Translations under genes and position numbers: made by a program
Source: Halovenus rubra
GTDB lineage: Archaea > Halobacteriota > Halobacteria > Halobacteriales > Haloarculaceae
Direction: 5' to 3'
Length of the DNA stretch: 64,000 nucleotides
NCBI RefSeq assembly: GCF_026586665.1
Contig: NZ_JAODIY010000018.1
Location: forward strand, 60,970 to 124,969
Notes under the pieces: model-generated
Told to the model about the DNA's origin: nothing
Database searches by the model: none
The model's input: the letters and a program-made list of their open reading frames with translations, nothing else
Shown: positions 33,984-42,008 of the stretch, piece by piece
Layout of the letters: each line of letters begins with the position of its first letter
How positions within the stretch are numbered: position 1 is the stretch's first letter

Positions 33984-35887
33984 ACGCCGTCCACCTCAAC
34001 GAGTCGTGACAATACGTCTGAAGCCGCTGGGGTCGGCGCGTACCCCTCTTCAGTCGTTGTCAGAAGCCCGGCATCGCGGAGCAGCGTATTCATCTCACTA
34101 AAACGGATGAGTGATGACCGTGCGGTAAACGGTCGGGATCCGCGTTCAACATCCGCTTCCAGACACAGCCGTTCGTCCTGATCGAAAGATAAGGCGCGTT
34201 TGAGATTCCCCGGACTCAATCGACTGTAAAACACTTTCAGATGGGTCTGCACCACTTTTTCGTGCAGCACCGTCCGTGCGAACTCACCCAACGGTAGTTC
34301 CTCGTCAGTAGCTTCGACGAACCGAGTTAACTCTGAGAGCGAGGTATACGGCGAGTCGAACCGGTTGTACGCATAATTGTACAGCCACTCACGGTCTGGT
34401 TTCACCTGTTTGAACCGAGCGACAACCAGCAAGAGTAGTGCAACTGACCGAGCTAAACTCGTCGTCCAGGCTTCCAATTGGGCTTGCTCGTTATCAATTC
34501 CGTCGTGGAGTTGATTCAGTGACGAACGAAGTGATTGCCCCAACAGGACCTCATTCAAGTGAGTCTCATCAGCTACAGGCGGGTCTGCCTCCCACCCTCT
34601 GGACACGAAAGATTCAATGTCTGCCATTGCTTCGCCGACCGTCACTGTCTCAGCGGCGGTGTCCTCAGACACAGTAATGGACAGGCCATTCCGTTCAGCC
34701 ACGCCGTACAGCATCAAATCACGTACTGCGTTGGCTGGGGCAGTCGTCTCTTCACTCTGTGTCGTTGAAACACCGCTGGCCACTGCTGAAAATGCTGCAG
34801 ACATACCGGGATCGTCTGTCACCGCAGCCAGTAGTGTCTCGTAGTCCGCTCGCGGCGGTATGCGCGAATTTAAGAATGAACACGCGGCTTCCAATTGCCC
34901 TTCGATAGCGAGTCCTGCATAACTCTGCAACCAGTACAACCGCATCAATTCTCGATATTGATTGAACTGCTTCGCATCACTCGCAGTCAAGTGCAGCTGA
35001 TTGGCGTCATCAGCGGTATACAATTGCCAGAACCGACACAGGAAACACGCATGGGCTGATCGCATCTCGTGAAACCCGCGGAAATACCGTTGATACAGCG
35101 AACTTGCCCCGGCCTCTTCGAACTCACCTTCTTCTATCGTCGTTTTCAGATGCTCAAGAACATCTAATTCAAGATTCTCGGGAAACCCATCTGCCAATTG
35201 GACTGTCCCTGATTGCTTGTCGCCATCCCAGGTCACGAACCCGAGCATGAGCTGTTGTAGTGCTCGCCGCTCTGTTTCGAAATCATCCTCCAAGTACACT
35301 GACTGATTCGCAAAGTCCCGCGCAATCGCCTCAAGATCACTGCGTTCGGCCCGTCCGTTGCGTGCGCACGCAAGAATTCGGTCCCGTTCGTCACCAACGG
35401 TTCGATCAACGATCTCTGCGAGTTCGCGTCCAGCTCCAGTCAAATCGAAATCGCCTCGTTTCAACAGATAATTCTGCAGTTGATTCTGGTAGAACTGAGC
35501 GTACGCGTAGCCATCATTCTTGAGTAGCTCTAACTCGTTGAGATCAATCTCCTCAAACTCCTCGCGGTCAAAGTTGAACTGGGAGTTCCCGTCCATCCCG
35601 CGGAGCGCTTCTCCGTCTTGATCTGTTTCTAACTGCTGGTACCGGCTAGCAAGACAGAACACCTTCTCGACGTTTTTCACCCGCTGATATCGATTGTCTG
35701 CATCTGCATCCAGTTCCTCTAATGCCCAACAGAAAATTGACAGGTATCGAAGTCGGAGCGTGATCGATGTAATTGAACCATGGGCGAACAGATTCCGAAA
35801 TCGATTCCGTGACCGGTTCGCATTTAACGGATCCGCGGGCATTCCCCGTTCATCAATCTTCGCGCTCCAGCGGGGCTCAATCGGCAT
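33980..35887 (-). CDS. Unknown 635-residue partner of the PLD nuclease
   Basis: A helical acidic protein of no recognised family and no NTPase motif. The opening SRNRFRNLFAHGSITSITLRLRYLSIFCWALEEL suggests a helical recognition region, a block ACFLCRFWQLYTADDANQLHL contains two nearby cysteines, and the last 150 residues include a winged-helix-like end (MNTLLRDAGLLTTTEEGYAP). Its stop overlaps the start of the PLD gene by 4 bp, so the two are co-translated. It may be the sensing or targeting half of the module. Related protein pairs (large helical protein plus PLD) would be the natural comparison. Confidence 0.6.
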   Translation of the reverse strand: MPIEPRWSAKIDERGMPADPLNANRSRNRFRNLFAHGSITSITLRLRYLSIFCWALEELDADADNRYQRVKNVEKVFCLASRYQQLETDQDGEALRGMDGNSQFNFDREEFEEIDLNELELLKNDGYAYAQFYQNQLQNYLLKRGDFDLTGAGRELAEIVDRTVGDERDRILACARNGRAERSDLEAIARDFANQSVYLEDDFETERRALQQLMLGFVTWDGDKQSGTVQLADGFPENLELDVLEHLKTTIEEGEFEEAGASSLYQRYFRGFHEMRSAHACFLCRFWQLYTADDANQLHLTASDAKQFNQYRELMRLYWLQSYAGLAIEGQLEAACSFLNSRIPPRADYETLLAAVTDDPGMSAAFSAVASGVSTTQSEETTAPANAVRDLMLYGVAERNGLSITVSEDTAAETVTVGEAMADIESFVSRGWEADPPVADETHLNEVLLGQSLRSSLNQLHDGIDNEQAQLEAWTTSLARSVALLLLVVARFKQVKPDREWLYNYAYNRFDSPYTSLSELTRFVEATDEELPLGEFARTVLHEKVVQTHLKVFYSRLSPGNLKRALSFDQDERLCLEADVERGSRPFTARSSLIRFSEMNTLLRDAGLLTTTEEGYAPTPAASDVLSRLVEVDGV

Positions 35888-36018
35888 ATGCTATTCTATA
35901 TAATCTGGAAAGAAATATTTTCGGAGCGATTTTTGTGGGGCATTGGAACAGTGCGCAGTAGTTCACAGATGTGTCTCTCTGTGAAATATGAGCGCTGCTG
36001 TGGCGTGGAAGCCCGACG

Positions 36019-36963
36019 TTAGTCTATTTGACGAGTGGGGAGCGGTTTCTCGCGTTCGAGTACGTCACGCATGTGGTCGTCTGCGGCACTAAGTCCTTCT
36101 TTCAGTGGGACTCCGTCCATCCCGGTGATGGTGTCTGAGGCGTACAGCGTGATGCGATGGTTCTCATGCGGTCCGGATGGGTCCTCGTCGAAGTGGAGGT
36201 CGTACCGGTGGTCGTGGTAGGTGATGGCGTCGGTTTCCGTGACGATGTCCGGTAATTCCTCGTGTGCGGCTGTGTGTGCGGTGATGTGGAGGGCCCCGGT
36301 TTCGAGGCTCTGACGCTGGATCGCAAGTTGCGCGACGTTGTCCTGAGCACGAGCATCGAGGTAGTCACGCGCGAAGTCTTCGAGTGATCGTCGCGTTTCG
36401 GTTTCGTTGAGGAGGCGCGTAGTGACGTCGTTGAGTGTGTCCTCGTTGGACTGGCACCGGCTCTGGAGCTGGTGGGCTGTCTGCGAGTCAAGCCACACCA
36501 TCTTCGGACTGCTCAGGGCGTCTTCCCGGTTGGGGAAGGTAACTGCTCCGAGGATTTCCTTCGCTTGTTCGACTTTTTGTTTTGCAGCCGCGTAGTGTTC
36601 CTGCACCTCTTCACTCGTAGCCGGGATGCACATCTTAAGCTGCTCATCATTGTTCCAGCCGCCGCTGAACCCAGCACCAGGAGTGGAGAGGATGAGCGTT
36701 GCTGCGTCTTCGGTGAGGAAGTAGTTGTCTTCGTCAACAGTTTCGAGGAGGACCCACACCTCGGCTTCGCGTCGGGTAAATGTCGTGTCGGCGGCGAGGG
36801 ATTCGAGGTGTTCTTCGACTTGGCTGCGCAGGACTTGACCGAGTTCCTGCACGTCACTCATTGAGATGCCGCCAGGATACTTGCCCTGCTCAGTCCAATG
36901 GTCGGCTATGCTGTTTAGCTGTGCTCGCTCTGTCTGTTCGTCTACGTTGGTGTTTCGTACCAT
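36019..36963 (-). CDS. Unknown protein with an RHH-like segment
   Basis: A 314-residue acidic protein. In the middle it carries KMVWLDSQTAHQLQSRCQSN followed by EDTLNDVTTRLLNETE, which has the strand-helix-helix look of a ribbon-helix-helix DNA-binding unit. The N-terminal 130 residues (EVWVLLETVDEDNYFLTEDA) and C-terminal beta-rich part (DAITYHDHRYDLHFDEDPSG; HRITLYASDTITGM) are unassigned. It stands alone, with 131 bp of noncoding DNA upstream of the neighbouring 35887 start on one side and a 387-bp gap on the other. A DNA-binding role is only inferred. Confidence 0.5.
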   Translation of the reverse strand: MVRNTNVDEQTERAQLNSIADHWTEQGKYPGGISMSDVQELGQVLRSQVEEHLESLAADTTFTRREAEVWVLLETVDEDNYFLTEDAATLILSTPGAGFSGGWNNDEQLKMCIPATSEEVQEHYAAAKQKVEQAKEILGAVTFPNREDALSSPKMVWLDSQTAHQLQSRCQSNEDTLNDVTTRLLNETETRRSLEDFARDYLDARAQDNVAQLAIQRQSLETGALHITAHTAAHEELPDIVTETDAITYHDHRYDLHFDEDPSGPHENHRITLYASDTITGMDGVPLKEGLSAADDHMRDVLEREKPLPTRQID

Positions 36964-37350
36964 TGTTTGTGATTCTGTGGATGGTACCGTCCGAGTTGCT
37001 GTGTCGTCGCGGATTGGCGCTTGGCTCTGTATGAGCGCAGGTAAGATCGATTACCCCGCCGTTTTGCCCTACGTTATCGTCAACTTCGAACGGCAACCAT
37101 TCTATGTGGGGCATCGGTATAAACGTCAGTAAATTAGAGCTCCTAGGGCGTCTATAGTACCTACAAACGCATCTAAGGCGTTATTTCCCCATCTCAATCC
37201 CGGCGCATGGTGACGGTTTTACAGATTCCATTGTTATTGGCCAATCCGTTAGAGCAAGTACCAACTTCATCTGCATGTTGCCTCCCGGATCGATTCTCCC
37301 GGACAAGGACTCTAATCTCTGAAGTAGCTACAGAGCCAAGATACGCGGTA
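36964..37350. other. Intergenic stretch, nothing recognisable
   Basis: No plausible gene or long repeat is seen in these 387 bp; it holds the upstream regions of the gene starting at 36963 and the 3' end side of the HNH gene. Confidence 0.4.
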
Positions 37351-38394
37351 CTATAACCATGAGAGGCCAGTATTGAGTTCCTCTAGAAACGACGGTTGCA
37401 CTTGTGCGCCGGGTGGGAATGCGAGTTGTTCGCCGTCTCGGTTGAGGATGGTTTCGCGGAGGAACGGGTGTGCTGGGTCGAATGAGGGGCTTGCTTGGAT
37501 TCGATAGTCACTGTCGATGGTGAACAGCGCGGCGTCGAATGCGCGGTGGTGCAGCGAGTTCAACACGAGGACGTTGTCCGGATGTTCTGCGAGTTCAGGG
37601 CGTTGACTCCGTGGAAGGATGTGCGCGAGATCTAGCAGATCATCTTCTTGAATGCCGGTCAGGGTACACTCGTGGTCGTAACGGTCGAGTGCGTCTGCAC
37701 GGAAGCCCTCACTCACGGTGATTTCGGACGTTTCATAACGGCGAATCCCGCCGCTCGAATCGAGAGGTTCGCCAGTCGGCCACTGGACAACCTCTCCGGT
37801 CTGAACCCAGTGCTGCCAGATGTCCGGTGCTGCGCTGTCGTCATTCTGCAGGGCACGCTCGTGCAGCCACGTGACGGGGATAGAGTTGGTGTTGAGGATC
37901 GAGAAGCGGAACTGGTAGTTCGGGACCTGCGTCCCGTCATCGGCCTGGTACGCGTGAACTTCGAAATGGTCGGGAACGCAGAGCCCACAGAACTCGACAA
38001 CGCCCGATTCGGGTTTGCGGAAGACGAGGACTGGCGGGACGTCTTCACGCCGACTGGCCGCGGCGTTGTCGAAGGCGGCTTTGATTTTCTGATTCTGCGC
38101 GGAGTCATCGTAGGGGTTCGAGGCCTTTGCGTCGCCCCAGTAGCTGATGTAGCCGGCGTTGACGGCGAGCGTGTCCTCCCACGGGTCGTCGTGCTGGGAG
38201 ATGCCGCTGTCGTTCGAGACGAGTACGAGCGCTGCAGGCGTATCAGACCGATCCGCACCGAGATCGCGGATCCCACCGGTGTTTTTGATACCGCTGTCAA
38301 GCGGGCCGCGGATCCACCGCAGGAACTGGTCGTCCGAATTGCGGTAACTCCCAGTGTCACGGTAGTGTTGTCCGACCCGAAACGCGTGTTGCAT
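37351..38394 (-). CDS. HNH endonuclease with unassigned N-terminal recognition domain
   Basis: A 347-residue protein. Residues about 235-347 form an HNH nuclease: CTLTGI turn, LDLAHILPRSQRPELAEHPD, NVLVLNSLHHRAFDAALFTI with the paired His and the Asn, and a DSDYRIQASPSF tail. This C-terminus matches that of the HNH protein at 4925-5911. The N-terminal 230 residues begin with FRVGQHYRDTGSYRN and contain GYISYWGDAKASN, then VPPVLVFRKP and a YQFRFSILNT strand; the order recalls modification-dependent enzymes whose N-terminal domain reads a modified base before cleavage, but no SRA motif is certain. Likely a type IV-like restriction enzyme. Confidence 0.76.
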   Translation of the reverse strand: MQHAFRVGQHYRDTGSYRNSDDQFLRWIRGPLDSGIKNTGGIRDLGADRSDTPAALVLVSNDSGISQHDDPWEDTLAVNAGYISYWGDAKASNPYDDSAQNQKIKAAFDNAAASRREDVPPVLVFRKPESGVVEFCGLCVPDHFEVHAYQADDGTQVPNYQFRFSILNTNSIPVTWLHERALQNDDSAAPDIWQHWVQTGEVVQWPTGEPLDSSGGIRRYETSEITVSEGFRADALDRYDHECTLTGIQEDDLLDLAHILPRSQRPELAEHPDNVLVLNSLHHRAFDAALFTIDSDYRIQASPSFDPAHPFLRETILNRDGEQLAFPPGAQVQPSFLEELNTGLSWL

Positions 38395-38550
38395 GATACC
38401 GCGGCATTACGTCTGTCAGCCAATAAATACCTGCGTGACACTTGAAAGATCGCTCAAGATGTGATTCGTGGGACTTGCGATAATCGCGTTTGGCATTGCT
38501 GGCCTCCCCGGTTTACTTTCTGTAGTCGGCTGGATGTGAACCAAGGTCCG

Positions 38551-39066
38551 TCAATCCAGAGAGTTGCAGACGCAGACCCCGCCTTCCCGGATCTGGTCGG
38601 TGACGTACTCGTGGACGCTTTGGGCGAGTTGCTGCATCGTCGCTGCTTGGCGTTCTGTTGGACGCCGGCCGCCGTAGTAACTGTCTGTGCGGTTGGTGTC
38701 GTACAACTGCCGAAGTTCACGCGTTGTTGTGTCGGAGAGGAGGCCGAGGGCGGTTGCGCGGTCGTAACAGGTGGTGTGGTCGTGAAAGTCTTCGAGGTCA
38801 TCGCCGCCTTCGGCTAAGGCGTAGGCTTCGACTGAGCGTTCGGTCGCACCGAAGCATAACTCGATTGTCGCGGTGTAGAAGCCTTGATCGGAGAGTGTAT
38901 CGACTGCCGCCAACAGCCGGCATGCTTTCGTCAGCTGGGTTTTCCAGTCGGCGTCGGAATTAATTGCGTCTTCGCGCGTCGGGACGCCGTATCCTTCTTC
39001 GTTGAATGCGTCGATGGCTGCGGAGAGCGCTTCCGTGATCGTTTGTGGGTCGGAGTCTCTACTCAT
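38551..39066 (-). CDS. HEPN-domain toxin of a HEPN-MNT pair
   Basis: A 171-residue helical protein starting MSRDSDPQTITEALSAAID. The helix pair around FYTATIELCFGATERSVEAY and the segment LRQLYDTNRTDSYYGGRRPT lie where HEPN RNases carry their R-x4-6-H motif; here the histidine position is Tyr (NRTDSYY). The C-terminal helix (QLAQSVHEYVTDQI) also fits. The ATG at 39066 overlaps the MNT gene by 8 bp. Upstream codons belong to the shadow of the MNT gene. HEPN-MNT pairs are type II or VII-like toxin-antitoxin systems in which the MNT protein silences the HEPN RNase, often by adenylylating a tyrosine near the motif. Lack of His may mean altered activity. Confidence 0.72.
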   Translation of the reverse strand: MSRDSDPQTITEALSAAIDAFNEEGYGVPTREDAINSDADWKTQLTKACRLLAAVDTLSDQGFYTATIELCFGATERSVEAYALAEGGDDLEDFHDHTTCYDRATALGLLSDTTTRELRQLYDTNRTDSYYGGRRPTERQAATMQQLAQSVHEYVTDQIREGGVCVCNSLD

Positions 39067-39751
39067 CGAGGTCACCGTGGAAAACCATCTGTCGAACAGT
39101 CTCGAATTTCTCTGAGTCGTAGACGACGAGGCCATCGCCGAGTACGTCGTGAAGCTCGTCAGTGTAATTCGGGACAGCTGGCAGCGATTCGATGTCGATT
39201 TCGTATGCGTACCGGCCGGTGTCAAATTCCTGGTCTTCGAGGTCTTGTCGAACGCGGTTCGCGGTTCGCTGATTCGCCATTCGGTCGTCTTCAACGAGGA
39301 CCCACAGGTCGATGTCACTCCGTCGGTCAGCGTCGCCGCGCGCGACACTCCCGTACAGGATGATTCCGACTACATTGTCGAGTTGTTCGACTAGCTTATC
39401 GATAGCTGTACGGACTGGCGTGTGGAATTCGGCCTGCGGGATGTGCAGAACTGGATCGTCTGGCCGGGAGAGCCGCCCGGAGTTGATTTGGACTAACCGT
39501 GCGTTCCCGTCGCGCCGGTCGGTAACGAGGTCGTTGGCGACTAAGATATCGACGGCCTTGGTGATGGTCGGCTGGGAGTAATCTACTGCGTCAGTCAGTT
39601 CGGTGATGGAGAATTCATCGGTATGATACCGGGTTAAAAAGGAGAGAATGTCGTGGACGGCCTGACTTTTGAAGATATTCGCGTCGTGTACGGGGATATC
39701 AAGCGATATCGTCACTCCGTTTCCCCTGTCAGTATTCGATCTGTTTTCCAT
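39059..39751 (-). CDS. MNT nucleotidyltransferase antitoxin with N-terminal HTH
   Basis: A 230-residue protein with an N-terminal winged helix (HDILSFLTRYHTDEFSITEL, then DYSQPTITKAVDILVANDLV) and a minimal nucleotidyltransferase domain: IILYGSVARGDADRRSDIDL has the Gly-Ser and Asp-x-Asp residues. Such enzymes transfer a nucleotide to their HEPN partner and thereby neutralise it. The wHTH probably adds control of the operon's own promoter, and with the 8-bp overlap with the HEPN gene the pair forms a compact antitoxin-toxin unit. ATG at 39751. A third acidic residue after the DxD could not be placed with certainty. Confidence 0.8.
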   Translation of the reverse strand: MENRSNTDRGNGVTISLDIPVHDANIFKSQAVHDILSFLTRYHTDEFSITELTDAVDYSQPTITKAVDILVANDLVTDRRDGNARLVQINSGRLSRPDDPVLHIPQAEFHTPVRTAIDKLVEQLDNVVGIILYGSVARGDADRRSDIDLWVLVEDDRMANQRTANRVRQDLEDQEFDTGRYAYEIDIESLPAVPNYTDELHDVLGDGLVVYDSEKFETVRQMVFHGDLDE

Positions 39752-39851
39752 ACAAAACCGTTCTGACGGCTAGGTACTTAAACTTCATAGGTAGCACTAC
39801 ATTCTACTTATATAGGGTGTGATGGAGATGCAACGTTCGACCTCACCACCG

Positions 39852-40775
39852 TCAGTTCCACAGTCGTTCTAGGAAGTCCCGGAAAATCCGTATGTCCTGT
39901 ACGAAGTGATACCCGACGTAGACGAGGTACGCGACGACCAGCACCGCGAGTGGCACGTAGAACTCGAACCAGAGGCTGACAGCAACGGCAAGGAGACCCA
40001 CAGCAACGAGTCCTTTCCGCAGGGTCTGCTGGCGGAGCCAGTGTCGATGCCTCTCGAACCCGGCGTCAGAGAGTAAGAGAGGTGTGTTGCTGGTGCCGCG
40101 AAGGATTGGCTCGCCTTGCTCGACGTGTACCTTGCCGGTGACACTCACCGGTGTTCCTTCGAGCAACGGTCGTGCTTCCAGTAAGTAGCGGTCAGGATCG
40201 ATATCGTTGTTGTGCCGCTGGACGTAGCCGATGAACTCTCGGAACGAGCGGTGTTCTATCCGGTCACGGAGATAGGTGTACCACCGGTCCCAGAGGTACG
40301 TCGAGAACCGTTCTGTGTTCGTGATGCCGCCAAGGGTCACCTCGGTGAGTGGCTCACTGTCGGTTTTGTCACGGAGCCACGACGGATCGATGCGAACAGT
40401 CTGACCGTCGGCGGTGACGCCGAAGTGACCCCATTCGATGCCGGAGGCGAACGTGTGCCAGTGCTGGCGTTCCCAGCCCCATTCATCGATTGTGAGGTCG
40501 CTGTTCGTGTTGTCCGGAAGGCGAGCTCGCCAGAGATACGCGCCGACTGCTTCGTCCGCGTTTTCAACAGCGGCGTCACCACTCTCGACCGGCTGTTCAA
40601 CCTCGATCTCACCCGTAAGAGCGACTGTTGCTCCGTCAACAATCTCTGACGGCCCGTCCGTGTCATCTGAGGGGAGAGACCGAAACACCAGGAGTGCTGT
40701 GAGTGCTCGATACCCGTAAACTAGCGCGATTGCTCCGAGGATGGCAATCGCTATGAGGACAATCGTCGGAGGCAT
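39852..40775 (-). CDS. GIDE-domain-like membrane protein
   Basis: A 307-residue protein with one N-terminal hydrophobic segment (IVLIAIAILGAIALVYGYRA) and two near the C-terminus (LVAVGLLAVAVSLWFEFYVP and PLAVLVVAYLVYVGYHFV). Between them lies a beta-rich domain with GATVALTGEIEVEQPVESGD, the VGAYLWRARLPDN strand and TPVSVTGKVHVEQGEPILRG, in the style of GIDE/BAM E3-ligase-like domains seen in prokaryotes. In eukaryotes these are membrane E3 ligases; here no RING finger is seen. The ATG at 40775 gives the hydrophobic N-terminus; upstream codons to 40829 are poor. Function unknown; it stands alone. Confidence 0.65.
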   Translation of the reverse strand: MPPTIVLIAIAILGAIALVYGYRALTALLVFRSLPSDDTDGPSEIVDGATVALTGEIEVEQPVESGDAAVENADEAVGAYLWRARLPDNTNSDLTIDEWGWERQHWHTFASGIEWGHFGVTADGQTVRIDPSWLRDKTDSEPLTEVTLGGITNTERFSTYLWDRWYTYLRDRIEHRSFREFIGYVQRHNNDIDPDRYLLEARPLLEGTPVSVTGKVHVEQGEPILRGTSNTPLLLSDAGFERHRHWLRQQTLRKGLVAVGLLAVAVSLWFEFYVPLAVLVVAYLVYVGYHFVQDIRIFRDFLERLWN

Positions 40776-41063
40776 ATATTGGAGGGGGCGGTAATTCCCA
40801 GCACGGTCTATGTGACCGTATTGTCTCAAAGATTGTTATTTTTATGAGATTGGTTGCTGCCGGGTGAACCGCCTCGGGGTCAAGCCCCGAGGCACTCGGC
40901 CTGCCCCGCCCGTAGAGTTCTCGTAGAGAGCCTTCACACCGGAATGGTGAGTGGTGAATACAGTACTATGTCTGGATGATACGGTGAGGGAATGATTCCC
41001 TCAAATGGGGTTTGAATGGGCGAGACCAGTGGACAGCTAGGTTCACCGGTACTTTTAACAAGC
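40776..41063. other. Intergenic stretch between membrane protein and ABC operon
   Basis: Holds a stable hairpin (listed separately) and the approach to the operator at 41064. No gene is seen. Confidence 0.4.
40871..40893 (+). terminator. Strong GC hairpin, terminator or IS200/IS605-end remnant
   Basis: GCCTCGGGG and CCCCGAGGC form a perfect 9-bp stem around TCAAG. The hairpin could end transcription, but there is no T-run after it. Its sequence is reminiscent of the imperfect palindromes at the ends of haloarchaeal IS200/IS605 (TnpB-type) elements; no tnpB remains nearby. Confidence 0.35.
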
Positions 41064-41102
41064 GGTGTAAAATACTCTTTACTGTAAAGGAGTGTTTACA
41101 CC
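41064..41102. promoter_or_regulatory. Dyad-symmetric operator, site 1 (ABC exporter operon)
   Basis: A 39-bp dyad: GGTGTAAA, a 5-bp spacer, CTTTAC-T-GTAAAG (41077-41089), a 5-bp spacer, then TTTACACC. A T-rich TATA-like box (ACTTTTAACA) lies just upstream. Nearly the same arrangement is found at 43846 and, as a left half, at 49060. Confidence 0.75.
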
Positions 41103-41105
41103 ACG

Positions 41106-41216
41106 ATGCTTGACCGACCACGAATGCCGCCATACCTCGAATCGCGTCCCCACACCAGCCTGTCGCCCTCCACCAACGACCAGAACACACCGATACCGAG
41201 AGTGATCGAATCATGA
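41106..41216 (+). CDS. Possible 36-residue leader peptide before the ABC exporter
   Basis: A short frame from an ATG 3 bp after the operator to a TGA that overlaps the ABC ATPase start as ATGA (41213-41216), a textbook coupled layout. The product (MLDRPRMPPYLESRPHTSLS and 16 more residues) is basic and proline-rich, unlike a typical haloarchaeal protein, so it may act only by being translated, linking ribosome passage to the exporter gene. Confidence 0.4.
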   Translation: MLDRPRMPPYLESRPHTSLSPSTNDQNTPIPRVIES

Positions 41217-42004
41217 CCGACCACGCGATCATCGCGGACGGACTTACGAAACAGTACGATACCGAACACGCCGTTGACGACCTTTCCCTCTCGATCCCAG
41301 CGGGAACCGTCTACGGATTCCTCGGTCCGAACGGGGCCGGGAAAACGACAACAATGCGAATGCTTGTCGCACTTACCGAACCGACAGCCGGTACTGCACA
41401 AATTGCTGGCGTTCCGATTACAGATCGCGCCCGCCTCACGCAGCGAATCGGGTACCTCCCAGCGGAACCACCAGTCTTCGACGAATTAACCGCCTGGGAA
41501 CAACTCCGTCACGTCGCACGTCTCCACGGTATCCCCGACGACGAGGCTGACAGCCGGATCGAAACGCTGCTCGATCGCTTCAGTCTGCTCGCTGACGCCG
41601 ACAAACGCATCGAATCCTACTCTACTGGGATGACCAAGAAAGTCGGTATCATCGCAGCGTTGTTTCACGACCCGGACGTGGTGTTCCTGGACGAACCGAC
41701 GAGTGGACTCGATCCCCGTGCCGCACGCACTGTTCGGGACACGATCGCTGACCTCGTCACCCGCGAGATGACGGTTTTCCTATCGACGCACATTCTCCCG
41801 ATTGTCGATGAGCTCGCGGACACCATCGGCGTCATCAACGACGGGACACTCGTCGCAGAAGCCCCGCCCTCGGAACTCAAATCCCAGGCAGATGAGTCAC
41901 CTGATCTCGAAACCGCCTTCCTAGAGGTCACTGCCGAACGGGACACCTCGAATTCTGGACAATCACAGCTGACCGACAGCGGTGCCATCAGCTCCGAGGG
42001 GTAG
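41213..42004 (+). CDS. ABC-2 type exporter, ATP-binding protein (system 1)
   Basis: A 263-residue ABC ATPase with Walker A GPNGAGKTTT, the Q-loop region IGYLPAEPPV, signature YSTGMTKKVG, Walker B VVFLDEPTSGLDP and the H-loop in LSTHILPIVD. Sequence and length match CcmA/NatA-type ATPases that drive ABC-2 permeases to export drugs, lipids or peptides, or give immunity to them. It is followed 4 bp later by its permease. The leader and operator upstream show control by the shared GTAAAG-type site. The ATPase of system 2 (45937-46752) is a paralogue with the same organisation on the opposite strand. Confidence 0.88.
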   Translation: MTDHAIIADGLTKQYDTEHAVDDLSLSIPAGTVYGFLGPNGAGKTTTMRMLVALTEPTAGTAQIAGVPITDRARLTQRIGYLPAEPPVFDELTAWEQLRHVARLHGIPDDEADSRIETLLDRFSLLADADKRIESYSTGMTKKVGIIAALFHDPDVVFLDEPTSGLDPRAARTVRDTIADLVTREMTVFLSTHILPIVDELADTIGVINDGTLVAEAPPSELKSQADESPDLETAFLEVTAERDTSNSGQSQLTDSGAISSEG

Positions 42005-42008
42005 CCAT

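Noticed and set aside
38551..39348. 265-residue version of the HEPN protein
   Set aside because: The first 94 residues are the shadow of the MNT gene in another frame; the real start is the ATG at 39066.
40861..40960. Possible tRNA or tRNA-like element near the hairpin
   Set aside because: Only one stem is present; no cloverleaf arms or CCA-type end can be formed.
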